The notes beneath the pieces were generated by a model. That model ran no database searches, had not been told where the DNA came from, and saw only the letters and a list, made by a program, of their open reading frames with translations. A stretch of 51,464 bases of DNA from assembly GCA_027311105.1 (NCBI GenBank), contig DAICZN010000113.1:1-51464 (forward strand), written 5' to 3'. The DNA comes from Gallionella sp. (GTDB lineage Bacteria > Pseudomonadota > Gammaproteobacteria > Burkholderiales > Gallionellaceae). Shown piece by piece: positions 1 through 9,496 of this stretch (position 1 is its first letter; every line of letters begins with the position of its first letter). The position numbers were made by a program, and so were the translations under genes.

Positions 1-242
1 GGGGTGATCTTGTTCAGCACGTCGGCGGCCGCATAGCCCAGCATGCGCTCGGCGCCGACGTTGAAGATCTGGATCACGCCCTTCGCGTCGGTGGCGATGC
101 TCGAAAAGTTGGCGCTGTTGAAGATCGCGTTCTGCAAAGCACCGGTTTTAAGCAGGGCTTCCTTGCGCAGATTCTCGGTGAATCCGGCCGCAGTGCCGTC
201 GTCATCGCGGAGTCTGGATGAGTCGTAGTATTTTCCAATCAT
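1..242 (-). CDS. PAS-domain sensory/signalling protein (N-terminal part, truncated by window edge)
   Basis: Reverse-strand translation from the ATG at 242: MIGKYYDSSRLRDDDGTAAGFTENLRKEALLKTGALQNAIFNSANFSSIATDAKGVIQIFNVGAERMLGYAAADVLNKITP. PAS-like 'SIATDAKGVIQIFNVGAERMLGY' segment. Confidence 0.75.
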   Translation of the reverse strand, partial: MIGKYYDSSRLRDDDGTAAGFTENLRKEALLKTGALQNAIFNSANFSSIATDAKGVIQIFNVGAERMLGYAAADVLNKIT

Positions 243-514
243 GGCCGAGTCCAATGTAATGCGTGAAGAAGCGTAAAACGATCTTGTTGCCGGGGGGCGC
301 AAGAGCGCAAAAAATCCAGCCGGTATGTTTCCCGGCATGGCGATATTCCGATATGGAGTGCCGCTCTTTGCCGGCTGATACCGTTGCCTGGCTTGCCTGT
401 CACTCCGGGTCTTCCGCGCATCATATTCCTTCCGCAAACACGCACATCCCCGACTCGGGGCTATCATGCCATTCATCAGTTGGGGCCATCTGTGCTCCGG
501 AACACATAAGTCTG

Positions 515-1297
515 TCAAAAACCTTTGTCATGTTGTAAATCACTCAGTAAACGATGAAACTCTTTCCTGACCACGATGTAGCACTCACAGGTGCGCGCCT
601 CCAATCCCGAGCGATCAAGCACTGTGATGTGGCCGCGGCGGTAGCGAATTATTCCCGCTTGCTGCAAATGCCCTGCTGCCTCGGTGATGCCTTCACGGCG
701 AACTCCCAGCATGCCGGCGATCAGTTCCTGGGTCATGGTCAATTCGTTCGAGGTCAGCCGGTCGAGGGTTAACAACAGCCAGCGGCACAATTGCTGCTCC
801 ACAGAATGATGCCGGTTGCAGGCCGCAGTCTGGGACATCTGTGTCATTAATGCCTGGGTGTAACGCAGCATCAAGCGCATCAGCGGTCCGGCGCGGTTGA
901 ATTCTTCCATCATCAAGCGCACTTTCAGGCGGTAACCCCAGCCTCCGGTCTGCACCGTGGTGCGACTGGGTGTGGTGTTGCCTCCCGTGAAAAGCGAAAC
1001 TCCGAGCACGCCCTCATTACCCACTCCCGCGATCTCCGCCGTCGCGCCATTCTCCATGACATAGTGCATCGACAGAATGGCAGTCGTCGGAAAATAGGCA
1101 TACTGCAATTGGCCGCCGGATTCACAGATGACTTCGCCGAGCGGCATGGCGACCAGCTCCAGATTTGGTGTGAGACGTTCCAATATTTCCGCAGGCAGTG
1201 ACGCGAGAAGGTGATTCTGATTCGGAGTATGGCCCGCGATTTTAACTATGCTCATTGACATGCCCCCAGAGCGTACGACCGATAACACCAAAATCAC
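515..1297 (-). CDS. Crp/Fnr family transcriptional regulator
   Basis: 260-aa ORF with cyclic-nucleotide-binding-like N-terminus and C-terminal HTH (QELIAGMLGVRREGITEAAGHLQQAGIIRYRRGHITVLDR). Actual start may be the internal MSMSIVK. Confidence 0.85.
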   Translation of the reverse strand: MILVLSVVRSGGMSMSIVKIAGHTPNQNHLLASLPAEILERLTPNLELVAMPLGEVICESGGQLQYAYFPTTAILSMHYVMENGATAEIAGVGNEGVLGVSLFTGGNTTPSRTTVQTGGWGYRLKVRLMMEEFNRAGPLMRLMLRYTQALMTQMSQTAACNRHHSVEQQLCRWLLLTLDRLTSNELTMTQELIAGMLGVRREGITEAAGHLQQAGIIRYRRGHITVLDRSGLEARTCECYIVVRKEFHRLLSDLQHDKGF

Positions 1298-1438
1298 AAT
1301 TAACGACAGCCCCGCGACAGCTTGCCCGCAAAGGCCCGCCTCGCCAAACGCAATGCCACTGACCGCTTGTTGATTATACTTCTACCGGTACATTGAATAA
1401 GTATTTCGGGGAGTATAGAAGGGGCAGCAAATCGCATA

Positions 1439-1454
1439 TGTACGCTAGCGTACA
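1439..1454. promoter_or_regulatory. Perfect 16-bp palindrome TGTACGCTAGCGTACA, putative Crp/Fnr-type operator
   Basis: Exact inverted repeat in the sequence, upstream of the minus-strand Crp/Fnr gene. Confidence 0.5.
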
Positions 1455-1540
1455 CAAGGAGGCGGGATAATGGCTCCGGGTAGTTTTTTTCTGCTGCGCA
1501 AGCGCAGGGTAATTTGACGCAAGTTTCATATGCGGGCTTA

Positions 1541-1556
1541 TGTACGGTATCGCACA
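1541..1556. promoter_or_regulatory. Second related site TGTACGGTATCGCACA
   Basis: Matches TGTACGnTAnCGnACA; centre 102 bp from the perfect palindrome. Confidence 0.45.
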
Positions 1557-1771
1557 GAACTTGCCGTTGAAAGGCGGGATGATGGGCCAGATGTTTAATC
1601 TCCCTCCTGATGAACATCTGACGTTGTTGGGCCCGGTTACGGCAATCCCGTTCCGGGCCATTTTTTTATGCATGAAGACAGAAATCACAGCGGGCGGCTT
1701 TGGAATACGGTAAGGAGAAATGAAAAAACCGGCGCGTCGTTCTGGCGAATTCAGCGAACCGTGAATGCCTC

Positions 1772-1897
1772 GTCATTGCAGCAAGGCTTGAGCCGCGAGC
1801 AAAACGCGGCAGAGGCGAAGCCGTCGCGGCAATCCGGATGGTTTAAGCAAAATGCATCTTTAGTCCTGCCGGATTGCTTCACTTCGTTCGCAATGAC
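1772..1897. repeat. REP/MITE-like inverted-repeat element
   Basis: GTCATTGC (1772-1779) pairs with GCAATGAC (1890-1897); GCAATCCGG (1829-1837) pairs with CCGGATTGC (1869-1877). Resembles dispersed 'CGTCATTGCGAGCGAAGCAATCC' repeats. Confidence 0.6.
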
Positions 1898-2148
1898 GGC
1901 AAGGGTGTCATGGATTATTAAAGTATCAATAGTCAGGCGGCCAGTCGTTTCACCGGTAGATTCATGTCGTCATGCCTATACCCATGGCCTGCCAAATCTG
2001 TTCACAGCTAATCCCGGCAATGCGGAGCCAATGCGCGCGCGAAAAATTCTCCTTCATATGTGTGCTCGCGAACAGAGCCGGCTTATGAGAAGTGGATAAT
2101 CCCGATCACTGGCCGGATGGCCGAATCAATGCACCGCGGAGGATCAAA

Positions 2149-2592
2149 ATGAAAACAACCAGCAGTCAACAGGGACATACCCTGATCGAAAAAATTACTG
2201 CTGTCGTGGCTGGCGGATTTGCCGCCGCGCTGCAGCTCCCGGAAAACCTGATCCGCTCCGATCAGGAACAGTTGGCCGCGGTCAAGCTGGATATCGAAAA
2301 ACTGATGCAGGCGCTTAACCTGTACCGTCAGGACAATCAGCGCTATCCGGTTACGGAACAGGGATTGCAGGCCCTGGTCAGCCAGCCGGCCATCACACCG
2401 CTTCCGGCCAACTGGAAATCAGGCGGATATATGGAACACCTGCCCTGCGACCCATGGGGCCACCCCTACCAATACCTGAATCCCGGTGTGCGGGGTGACA
2501 TGGAAATTTACAGCCTGGGTGCCGATGATGTGCTCAACAGTGATGATATCGACACCGACATCAGGCTCCTTGTAACTCCGGGTTCCTGGTAA
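2149..2592 (+). CDS. GspG-like type II secretion pseudopilin with degenerate N-terminal prepilin segment
   Basis: C-terminal GspG signature (LDIEKLMQALNLYRQDNQRYPVTEQGLQALV...PCDPWGHPYQYLNPGVRGDMEIYSLGADD). Start at 2149 preferred because of GGAGG upstream; ORF extends to 2092. Confidence 0.8.
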   Translation: MKTTSSQQGHTLIEKITAVVAGGFAAALQLPENLIRSDQEQLAAVKLDIEKLMQALNLYRQDNQRYPVTEQGLQALVSQPAITPLPANWKSGGYMEHLPCDPWGHPYQYLNPGVRGDMEIYSLGADDVLNSDDIDTDIRLLVTPGSW

Positions 2593-2665
2593 TTCAAAAC
2601 TATCCTCGCGGATATCTCCCACAGAAATTCCGCCCGCAGGACGCACGCGATCACGAGCATACAAG

Positions 2666-2695
2666 ACCCGGAATGTCACATCCTCCGGGTTTTTT
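2666..2695 (+). terminator. Rho-independent terminator after gspG-like gene
   Basis: ACCCGGA-N11-TCCGGGT followed by TTTTT. Confidence 0.65.
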
Positions 2696-3101
2696 CTGCG
2701 CAAACCATCATGGATCATCGTAACGGCTGGGCCAGCTGCAAGCCGAAGGAACCGGGACGGGTTTTTCAGCTGAAGATAATGGTTCGCCTCAATGAATGGC
2801 TGAATTGCCGTTCAATTTTAAACTTCCCCGAATTCCTGTGCCTGCCGATGAAAATATATTCATCTTATGTTTGTCAGCGCACGGTAAGCGCTCTGCACAA
2901 CGCCTATAACGATATTGTCGATGGCGGTCTCAAGCCAGTCCAAATCCTAAGCTGGTCTGAAAAAACCGGTACGAGAATTTGCCTTCGCCATGAAGTAAGG
3001 AAAACCAACGTTGAGGTCAGGGGTCATTCACTCAAGATTGAGAATACGCAGGGATTTTTTACTCATTATGTTTCGGCAACAACCTTTTAAGGAGACTCAA
3101 A

Positions 3102-4025
3102 ATGAATCATCTTCAAAAACATTTTTCCGCAAGCCTGATTGCACTGGCCGCGCTGCTGGCGGCACCGCTTCAGGGAGCCTGGGCTGTAACCGCACCGGTA
3201 CTCGGTACGGCGGCAAGCTTCGGTGCCCTTGGTGGCACCGGGGTAACCTGCACCAGCCCCATCCCGGCGCTCCCGGCCATCACTGTCGGCGGCAATGTGG
3301 GTACGCCAGGCACCGCACCTACCCTGGTGACCGGTTTTCCGCCTGACTCTCCTCCCCTGTGCTCGTTGTCAGGCACGGTTCAGCTGGGCGCCACTGCGGC
3401 TTACGCCGACTTCATGACGGCCTACACGGCGATTGGCACGAATGATCCCTGCCCGGCTGACGCGGCGCACAACCTTAGCGGCGATCTCATCGGGAAGACT
3501 CTTTCGCCCGGTCTCTACTGCATCAGCGGGGTTGGACTGCTGTCGGGCCAGTTGACTCTCGATGGCGGCGGCAACAAAAACGCGGTATGGGTATTCAAGG
3601 CCGATACCAGCATCACGCCAATTGGCGGCTCGGTAGTCATGGCCAACGGCGGCAATGCGTGTAACGTGTACTGGCGTACCGGCACTGCAGTGTCACTCGA
3701 CTCGACGCAGTTTGTCGGGAATATTCTCGCCGGATCAGCCATCACCTTTACCGGCAGCGGCTCAAGCCTGACGGGTAGCGCGTTGGCGCAAACAGACGTA
3801 ACCTTGACGGGTGCCAGCATCACGGCCTGCAATGCATCTGCCGGTGGCAATGGCGGTGGCAATGGCAACGGCGGTGACAATGGTGGTGACAATGGTGGTG
3901 ACAATGGCAACGGCCATGATGGCGGTAAAAATCACCATAGCAAGGACCATGAAGGTTCCTCGAACAACCCTTTTGAATCTGGCGATAATCACAACGGCAA
4001 CAAGGATCACGGCAGCGACAACTAA
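3102..4025 (+). CDS. Ice-binding-like (DUF3494) secreted protein with Gly/Asn/Asp/His-rich C-terminal tail
   Basis: Signal peptide, then LGTAASFGALGGTGVTC...GDLIGKTLSPGLYCISGVGLLSGQLTLDGGGNKNAVWVFKADTSI..VYWRTGTAVSLDSTQFVGNILAGSAIT, typical of DUF3494 proteins. Confidence 0.85.
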   Translation: MNHLQKHFSASLIALAALLAAPLQGAWAVTAPVLGTAASFGALGGTGVTCTSPIPALPAITVGGNVGTPGTAPTLVTGFPPDSPPLCSLSGTVQLGATAAYADFMTAYTAIGTNDPCPADAAHNLSGDLIGKTLSPGLYCISGVGLLSGQLTLDGGGNKNAVWVFKADTSITPIGGSVVMANGGNACNVYWRTGTAVSLDSTQFVGNILAGSAITFTGSGSSLTGSALAQTDVTLTGASITACNASAGGNGGGNGNGGDNGGDNGGDNGNGHDGGKNHHSKDHEGSSNNPFESGDNHNGNKDHGSDN

Positions 4026-4058
4026 TCCTGCCATCATGTAGTCATCAAGAAACAGGAA

Positions 4059-4084
4059 AAAAGGACCCTCGCGGTCCTTTTTTT
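4059..4084 (+). terminator. Rho-independent terminator
   Basis: AAAAGGACC-CTCGC-GGTCCTTTT followed by further T residues. Confidence 0.8.
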
Positions 4085-4091
4085 CGTCTTG

Positions 4092-4107
4092 TGTACGCTA
4101 ACGCACA
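4092..4107. promoter_or_regulatory. Third copy of the TGTACGnTAnCGnACA-type site (TGTACGCTAACGCACA)
   Basis: 14/16 identity to the palindrome at 1439-1454; lies just after the terminator and upstream of gspL. Confidence 0.45.
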
Positions 4108-4363
4108 TATCCCCTGCGCGGCCATCCCTATACTTCCCGGGACAATTGATCAACCTGACAAGTGAACAAGTTCTTGCGGGCAATGCGTTTCGTACGGTGC
4201 CGGCGACGATGCCGGCGATCGCGCTGCATCAGGGGCGCGGGATTACCCGACTGATCCGTACAAACCTGATCCAACCCGCAGGGCATGTTAAAATATCATT
4301 ATTGGCATGACAAAAGTGTATTTTTCCATGCTACTTCTTAGTTAGTAAAGCCGGCGAGACCCC

Positions 4364-5704
4364 TTGAGCACACTCTATATCCGCTTACCTTCCAAAGCCG
4401 CCGCCGACAGCGCATCCCAATGGCCTGCCCTGCCCTGCATGTTCGCCCTTGCATCAGATGGTAACTTGTCGCATGGCAGTGCAATCGAGCGCCAGGGCAC
4501 AGCGCCTTTGTCAGACCTTGCTGGCACGATAGCAAAGGCGCAACGCGTGGTGGTACTGCTGGCAGGCAGCGATGTCACCGTATTGCGCATGCAGATCCCG
4601 CCGTTATCGCCGGCCAAATTGAAGGCGGCATTGCCCAATCTGGTCGAAGACCAGTTGATCGCTGACCCTGACGACTGCGTGGTGGTCGCCGGAGGCACAG
4701 CCGGCGGTTTGCGCACCATCGCTGTAGCGCAACGCTCCCGGATCGAGATTCTGACCAAGGCCTTGCGTGCATTCGGTGCGCGCCATATCACGGTATTGCC
4801 CGCGCAACTGTGCCTGCCCTGTCAGGCTGACCAGCCGGGCAGCGTAATCGCCGCCGTCAACGACCGCAATGACGATGACCAGAATGCCGGTATCGACATG
4901 ACGCTGCGCCTGTCGGAACAGGAGGGTATCGGCCTGGCGATCACGCATGAAAAGGATGACTCTGCAGCAGCCGTGGCAATACGCACCCTGTGCGCGGTGG
5001 TGCCCGAAAATCCTGTCATCCTGTATGTGCCGCAATCGATGGTGCGCGCCTACCAGGAGGTGGTCAATGATGCCGCCCCGTTGAATAAACGCATCAGCGT
5101 ATTCGCCGACAACTGGTCGCGCTGGATTGCCGGCGCCAATCTCATGAAACTCGATCTGACGGCGGGCCTAATCGAGGGAGCAGGCCCCGTTATGGACTGG
5201 CGCCCGTGGCGCTGGCCGCTGGCGCTGGCTGGCTCGATCCTGGTCATCAATCTTTCCGCGTTAAATATCGACTGGTGGCACATGAAAAATGAATCCGGCT
5301 CGCTGCGCGCGGCGATGCTCCAGATTTACAAATCGGCTTATCCCAAGGAATCTGTCATCATCGACCCCGCCGCGCAAATGCGCCAGAAGATCGCTGCCGC
5401 CAAACATGATGCCGGGATCGCCGCACCGGATGACTTTACCGCCATGACTGCTGCCCTGGGCGAGGCGTGGGCGGGTGTTGCACAGGCGACAGCGGACAAG
5501 CCGGCAATTGCGATAGCCGCGCTCGAATACCACGATCACAGCCTGTTAGTTCGCCTGAAGCCTGTCCTGAGCCGGGTCGAAGGGCCCGCCGGCGATATGC
5601 CGACACAACAGATGAAAACCGCACTGGCCAAGTTTGAACTTACGCTTGATCTTGCTCCCGCAGAGTCCGGGGCGGTCGTCTGGAAAATCAGGAGCGCCAA
5701 ATGA
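4364..5704 (+). CDS. gspL: Type II secretion system protein GspL
   Basis: GspL-like cytoplasmic domain (VVVLLAGSDVTVLRMQIPPLSPAKLKAALPNLVEDQLIADPDDCVVV), TM segment, position before gspM. Confidence 0.85.
   Translation: MSTLYIRLPSKAAADSASQWPALPCMFALASDGNLSHGSAIERQGTAPLSDLAGTIAKAQRVVVLLAGSDVTVLRMQIPPLSPAKLKAALPNLVEDQLIADPDDCVVVAGGTAGGLRTIAVAQRSRIEILTKALRAFGARHITVLPAQLCLPCQADQPGSVIAAVNDRNDDDQNAGIDMTLRLSEQEGIGLAITHEKDDSAAAVAIRTLCAVVPENPVILYVPQSMVRAYQEVVNDAAPLNKRISVFADNWSRWIAGANLMKLDLTAGLIEGAGPVMDWRPWRWPLALAGSILVINLSALNIDWWHMKNESGSLRAAMLQIYKSAYPKESVIIDPAAQMRQKIAAAKHDAGIAAPDDFTAMTAALGEAWAGVAQATADKPAIAIAALEYHDHSLLVRLKPVLSRVEGPAGDMPTQQMKTALAKFELTLDLAPAESGAVVWKIRSAK
5559..5590. repeat. Short dispersed-repeat-like sequence embedded in gspL (CCTGTCCTGAGCCGGGTCGAAGGG)
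   Basis: Gives peptide KPVLSRVEG, and FDPAQDRL on the opposite strand. Both are recognisable translations of the common CCTGTCCTGAGC..GTCGAAGGG repeat. Confidence 0.6.
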
Positions 5705-6213
5705 AATTGGCCGCGCTGATGCGTCAATCCAGGCAAACCTTCCTGGAATTCTGGGCGGCGCGCGATGAGCGCGAGCGGTCCATGCTTGCCGTGGCGGCGC
5801 TGGTCGTGGCACTTGGCCTGGTTTATATCCTGTTGATCAATCCAGCCCTGGCCGGTCGCGATAGCCTGAACAAAAACCTTCCCTTGCTGCGCCTGCAAGT
5901 CGCACAGATGCAGGCATTGGCAAAACAGGCCGCGGTGCTTTCCGTCAAATCAGCCGTTCCGCCGGCAGCCATGTCCAAGGAAAACATCGAGGCAGCGCTG
6001 GCACGCAGTGGCTTGAAGCCGCAGAGCGTGCTGCTGACCGGCGACTACGCCAAGGTGCAGCTCGCCTCGGTTTCGTTTTCCGCCACGATGGATTGGCTGG
6101 ACGACATGCAGCAAACCGCCCTGCTTTCCGTGGTTGATGCCAATATTGTCGCACTGCCCAAGCCCGACATGGTCAACGCGACGTTTACCCTGCGGCAACC
6201 CTCGCATGAATGA
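5701..6213 (+). CDS. gspM: Type II secretion system protein GspM
   Basis: Short bitopic protein (ARDERERSMLAVAALVVALGLVYILLINPALAGRDSL), overlaps gspL stop. Confidence 0.8.
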   Translation: MKLAALMRQSRQTFLEFWAARDERERSMLAVAALVVALGLVYILLINPALAGRDSLNKNLPLLRLQVAQMQALAKQAAVLSVKSAVPPAAMSKENIEAALARSGLKPQSVLLTGDYAKVQLASVSFSATMDWLDDMQQTALLSVVDANIVALPKPDMVNATFTLRQPSHE

Positions 6214-6261
6214 TTCGAAATTCAAAATGCCGGCCCGGAAACGGCATAAAAAGGGAATACA

Positions 6262-7035
6262 TTGCGCCGCCTGTTAATATGGTCGCTGGCAGGGATTGCC
6301 AGTATCGCGCTCACCGTGCTGATGTTTCTCCCGGCAACATGGATGGCGTCGATTGTAGACAAGCAGACTGCGGGCCGATTGACGCTCGGGGACGCGCGTG
6401 GCACATTGTGGCGCGGTTCGGCCTTCATTGGCGGCGCGGCCGGGGATAACGATCCGGTAACGCCGCTTTTGCCGGGACGATTTTCGTGGCGCTTGTCCCC
6501 GATGCTGCTGCTGGGAAGTGTCAATGCAGAGCTGGAAAACGCCGCGGCATTGTCACAGGCCATCAGCGTGACAGGCAACTGGCATCAATGGCAAGTGAGT
6601 CCGGGGGCGGTTGTTTTACCGGCACAACGGCTGGCCGCACTGGGCGCACCGCTGAATACAGTGCAACCGTCGGGCCAGATGCTGTTGTCATGGCAACCTC
6701 TGCTGGTGACACTGCAGAATGGAAGGATAGGAATGTCCGGGACCATGAAACTGGAAATGACCGATATAGGTTCGCGGCTTTCATCGGTCAAACCGTTGGG
6801 CAGCTATGAACTGGTACTGGCCTGGCGCGGGGAGCAGGCATCCGTGATGCTCAATACGGTTAAGGGACCAATGTTGTTGAACGGTTCAGGGACGCTTGAC
6901 AATGGGCGCCTGCAATTTTCCGGCACGGCGCAAGCAGATGCGGGACAGGAAGACAGGCTGGCGAATTTCCTGAATTTGCTTGGGCAAAGCCGCAGAGTTG
7001 GCGATAAAAATATTGTCGCCCTAGAATTCAAATGA
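6262..7035 (+). CDS. gspN: Type II secretion system protein GspN (TTG start)
   Basis: FLPATWMASIVDKQTAGRLTLGDARGTLWRGSAFIGG...LLPGRFSWRLSP is GspN-like; sits between gspM and gspD. Confidence 0.8.
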   Translation: MRRLLIWSLAGIASIALTVLMFLPATWMASIVDKQTAGRLTLGDARGTLWRGSAFIGGAAGDNDPVTPLLPGRFSWRLSPMLLLGSVNAELENAAALSQAISVTGNWHQWQVSPGAVVLPAQRLAALGAPLNTVQPSGQMLLSWQPLLVTLQNGRIGMSGTMKLEMTDIGSRLSSVKPLGSYELVLAWRGEQASVMLNTVKGPMLLNGSGTLDNGRLQFSGTAQADAGQEDRLANFLNLLGQSRRVGDKNIVALEFK

Positions 7036-9479
7036 TAAAAATTAAAATGACCATGAAAAAAATCCAAGAAAGAAAACAAGAAACCCCGGTGCGGCTGCGT
7101 TGCGGCGCATTGATGGTATTGCTGTGCGCAGTGCAGGCAGTAGCAGCAGTAGAGCCGGCGCAACCACTACAGGCACAGGGTCTGAACACGGCCGGAGCCT
7201 CGGGCGTAAACGAGGTCGTCGAGCCCGGTAAAAAACCGTTTTCGCAGGATGCCGCGACCACGAAAAAAACCAAGTCTGAAAACAAGGATACGGCCTCGAA
7301 TACGGGCACACTTAATTTTGTCGATGCCGATATCGAATCGGTGATTGCCGCAGTCGGCGATTACACCAACACGACATTCATCATCGATCCCAGAGTGAAA
7401 GGCACCCTCACGCTGGTATCCGAAAAGCCCCTCACCAAAACCCAGGCGTTTCAGCTGTTGTCTTCAGTGTTGCGATTGCGCGGCTACACGGTGGTGACAG
7501 GCAACGGCTATTCCAAGGTCGTGCCGGAAGCCGATGCCAAGTTGCAGGCCACCCCGATCCAGTCCGGGGCCATACATGGCGACCAGATCGCGACACATGT
7601 ATTTCATTTGCACTATGAAACCGCAGCCAACCTGCTGGCGGTGTTGCGCCCGTTGATCTCGCCCAATAACACCATCACCGCCGATCCGGGCAACAACACG
7701 CTGGTCATCACCGATTACGCGGACAACCTGCTGCGGCTGGAAAAAATAATCTCGACGATGGACCGGCCTGTGGGCAACGATATGGACATGGTGCCGATAC
7801 GTTATGCGGTCGCCAGCGATATCGCGGCGATGGTCAACCGGCTGCTGGCACCGGGCGGGACGGCAACGGGCGGGACGGCACTCGGTGCTGCCGCGCCGAG
7901 CAGCACGACTGCTGCTGTTGCGCCCGGCGATCCCGGCAGCGTCACGGTGCTGGCCTATCCCCGCACCAATTCGGTCCTGATACGCGCGGCTTCAGAAGCG
8001 CGCGCCAATCTGGCCAGGGTGCTGATCCAGAAACTGGACCAGCCGACTGCTGTGCCGGGAAATGTACATGTGGTCTATCTGAGAAATGCCGAGGCGATCG
8101 AGCTTGCGCAAACCCTGCGTGCGGTGGTGACTTCCGACAGCACCGCGTTACTCCCGATCCCGTCACCCCGATTCTCAACACCAAACTCTTCGTCATTCGG
8201 CAGCACATCTGCCCCGCCAACCGCCATGCCAACCGCCATGCCGACCGCCATGCCCACGGCCGGCCAATCTCCATTGACCGCCGGAACATCCGGCGCAAAC
8301 CCGTTGCTTTCGCAAGGCGGTGGCGGCGGACCCGGCGCACCCAGCGGCGGATTCATCCAGGCTGACCCAAGCACCAACACGCTGATCATCACCGCCAGCG
8401 AGTCTGTCTATCGCGACCTGCGCATCGTCATCGACCAGCTTGATGCGCGCCGTGCCCAGGTCTATATCGAGGCGATGATCGTTGAAGTGGATGCAAACAA
8501 TTCAGCCGAACTGGGCGCGCAGTGGGCCGGCCTGGCGAAAAGTTCCAACGGTGCCGAGGTCGGCGCCGTGACCGCATTCACCCCGCAGGGAGGGGGCAAC
8601 AACCTGCTCACCCAGGCCGGCGCAAAAGCTGCAAACACGCTGGTCCCGCCGGGCAACGGCTTGACTCTGGGCATTCTTAACCAGTCGGGCCTGGGCACAC
8701 TGGTGCATTTGCTGGCAACCGATACCAAAGCGAATATCCTGTCCATGCCCAACATACTCACGCTGGATAATGAAGAAGCAAAGATCATCGTCGGCGAAAA
8801 CGTGCCTTTCATTACCGGCCAATACACAACACCCGGCACGGTGGGGATAAGCCCGTTCCAGACTGTCGATCGCCAGGATATCGGCTTGACGCTGCGGGTG
8901 AAGCCGCAGATTTCCCAGGGTGGCACGGTCAAACTGGCGATTTATCAGGAAACTTCCGCAATAATCGATGCGACCAACCCGGCCGGACTCATCACCAGCA
9001 AGCGTTCGCTGGATACCAACGTGCTGGTCGACGACGGGCAGGTCATCGTGCTGGGCGGCTTGATCGACGACAACGTGCAGGACAGCGTGGAAAAAGTGCC
9101 GGTGCTCGGCGATATTCCCTTCATCGGCAATTTGTTCAAGTACAAGACCCGCAGCCGCGTCAAAACCAACCTGATGGTGTTTTTGCGCCCAACCATAATT
9201 CGCAACGACGATCAAAGCATGGATCTGGCCGGGGACCGTTATGACTTTATCCGCAGTGAGGAAGCCAAGGGACTGCCCGAGCAATCCAATTTCCTGCCCA
9301 ACCTGAACAAGCCGCAACTGCCCCCGTTGGAGAACGGCAGTATAAACGCGGATAAATTGTTCGACAGGAGCAATAGCGGCTCCTTGTTCAAGCGTATCGT
9401 TCCGCCTGAGAAACTGCCGGCCATGCCCCAGTCTAGCCCCGTTGCGCAACCGCCGGCTGCGGTCACTCCCCAGCAGTAA
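7032..9479 (+). CDS. gspD: Type II secretion system secretin GspD
   Basis: N-domains (NFVDADIESVIAAVGDYTNTTFIIDPRVKGTLTL) and secretin domain (VPVLGDIPFIGNLFKYKTRSRVKTNLMVFLRPTII). Start may be downstream of 7032. Confidence 0.95.
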   Translation: MIKIKMTMKKIQERKQETPVRLRCGALMVLLCAVQAVAAVEPAQPLQAQGLNTAGASGVNEVVEPGKKPFSQDAATTKKTKSENKDTASNTGTLNFVDADIESVIAAVGDYTNTTFIIDPRVKGTLTLVSEKPLTKTQAFQLLSSVLRLRGYTVVTGNGYSKVVPEADAKLQATPIQSGAIHGDQIATHVFHLHYETAANLLAVLRPLISPNNTITADPGNNTLVITDYADNLLRLEKIISTMDRPVGNDMDMVPIRYAVASDIAAMVNRLLAPGGTATGGTALGAAAPSSTTAAVAPGDPGSVTVLAYPRTNSVLIRAASEARANLARVLIQKLDQPTAVPGNVHVVYLRNAEAIELAQTLRAVVTSDSTALLPIPSPRFSTPNSSSFGSTSAPPTAMPTAMPTAMPTAGQSPLTAGTSGANPLLSQGGGGGPGAPSGGFIQADPSTNTLIITASESVYRDLRIVIDQLDARRAQVYIEAMIVEVDANNSAELGAQWAGLAKSSNGAEVGAVTAFTPQGGGNNLLTQAGAKAANTLVPPGNGLTLGILNQSGLGTLVHLLATDTKANILSMPNILTLDNEEAKIIVGENVPFITGQYTTPGTVGISPFQTVDRQDIGLTLRVKPQISQGGTVKLAIYQETSAIIDATNPAGLITSKRSLDTNVLVDDGQVIVLGGLIDDNVQDSVEKVPVLGDIPFIGNLFKYKTRSRVKTNLMVFLRPTIIRNDDQSMDLAGDRYDFIRSEEAKGLPEQSNFLPNLNKPQLPPLENGSINADKLFDRSNSGSLFKRIVPPEKLPAMPQSSPVAQPPAAVTPQQ
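8217..8252. repeat. 12-bp tandem repeat (three copies) in gspD encoding PTAM repeats
   Basis: CCAACCGCCATG x2 followed by CCGACCGCCATG. Confidence 0.85.
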
Positions 9480-9496
9480 GCAGCGATGGGAACTTT

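Noticed and set aside
1668-2099. 143-aa ORF between the Crp/Fnr gene and the gspG-like gene
   Set aside because: Covers the REP/MITE-like inverted repeat; composition looks non-coding.
2710-3090. 126-aa ORF upstream of the ice-binding-like gene
   Set aside because: No recognisable domain and weak coding character; I also considered a riboswitch but could not match a known consensus.
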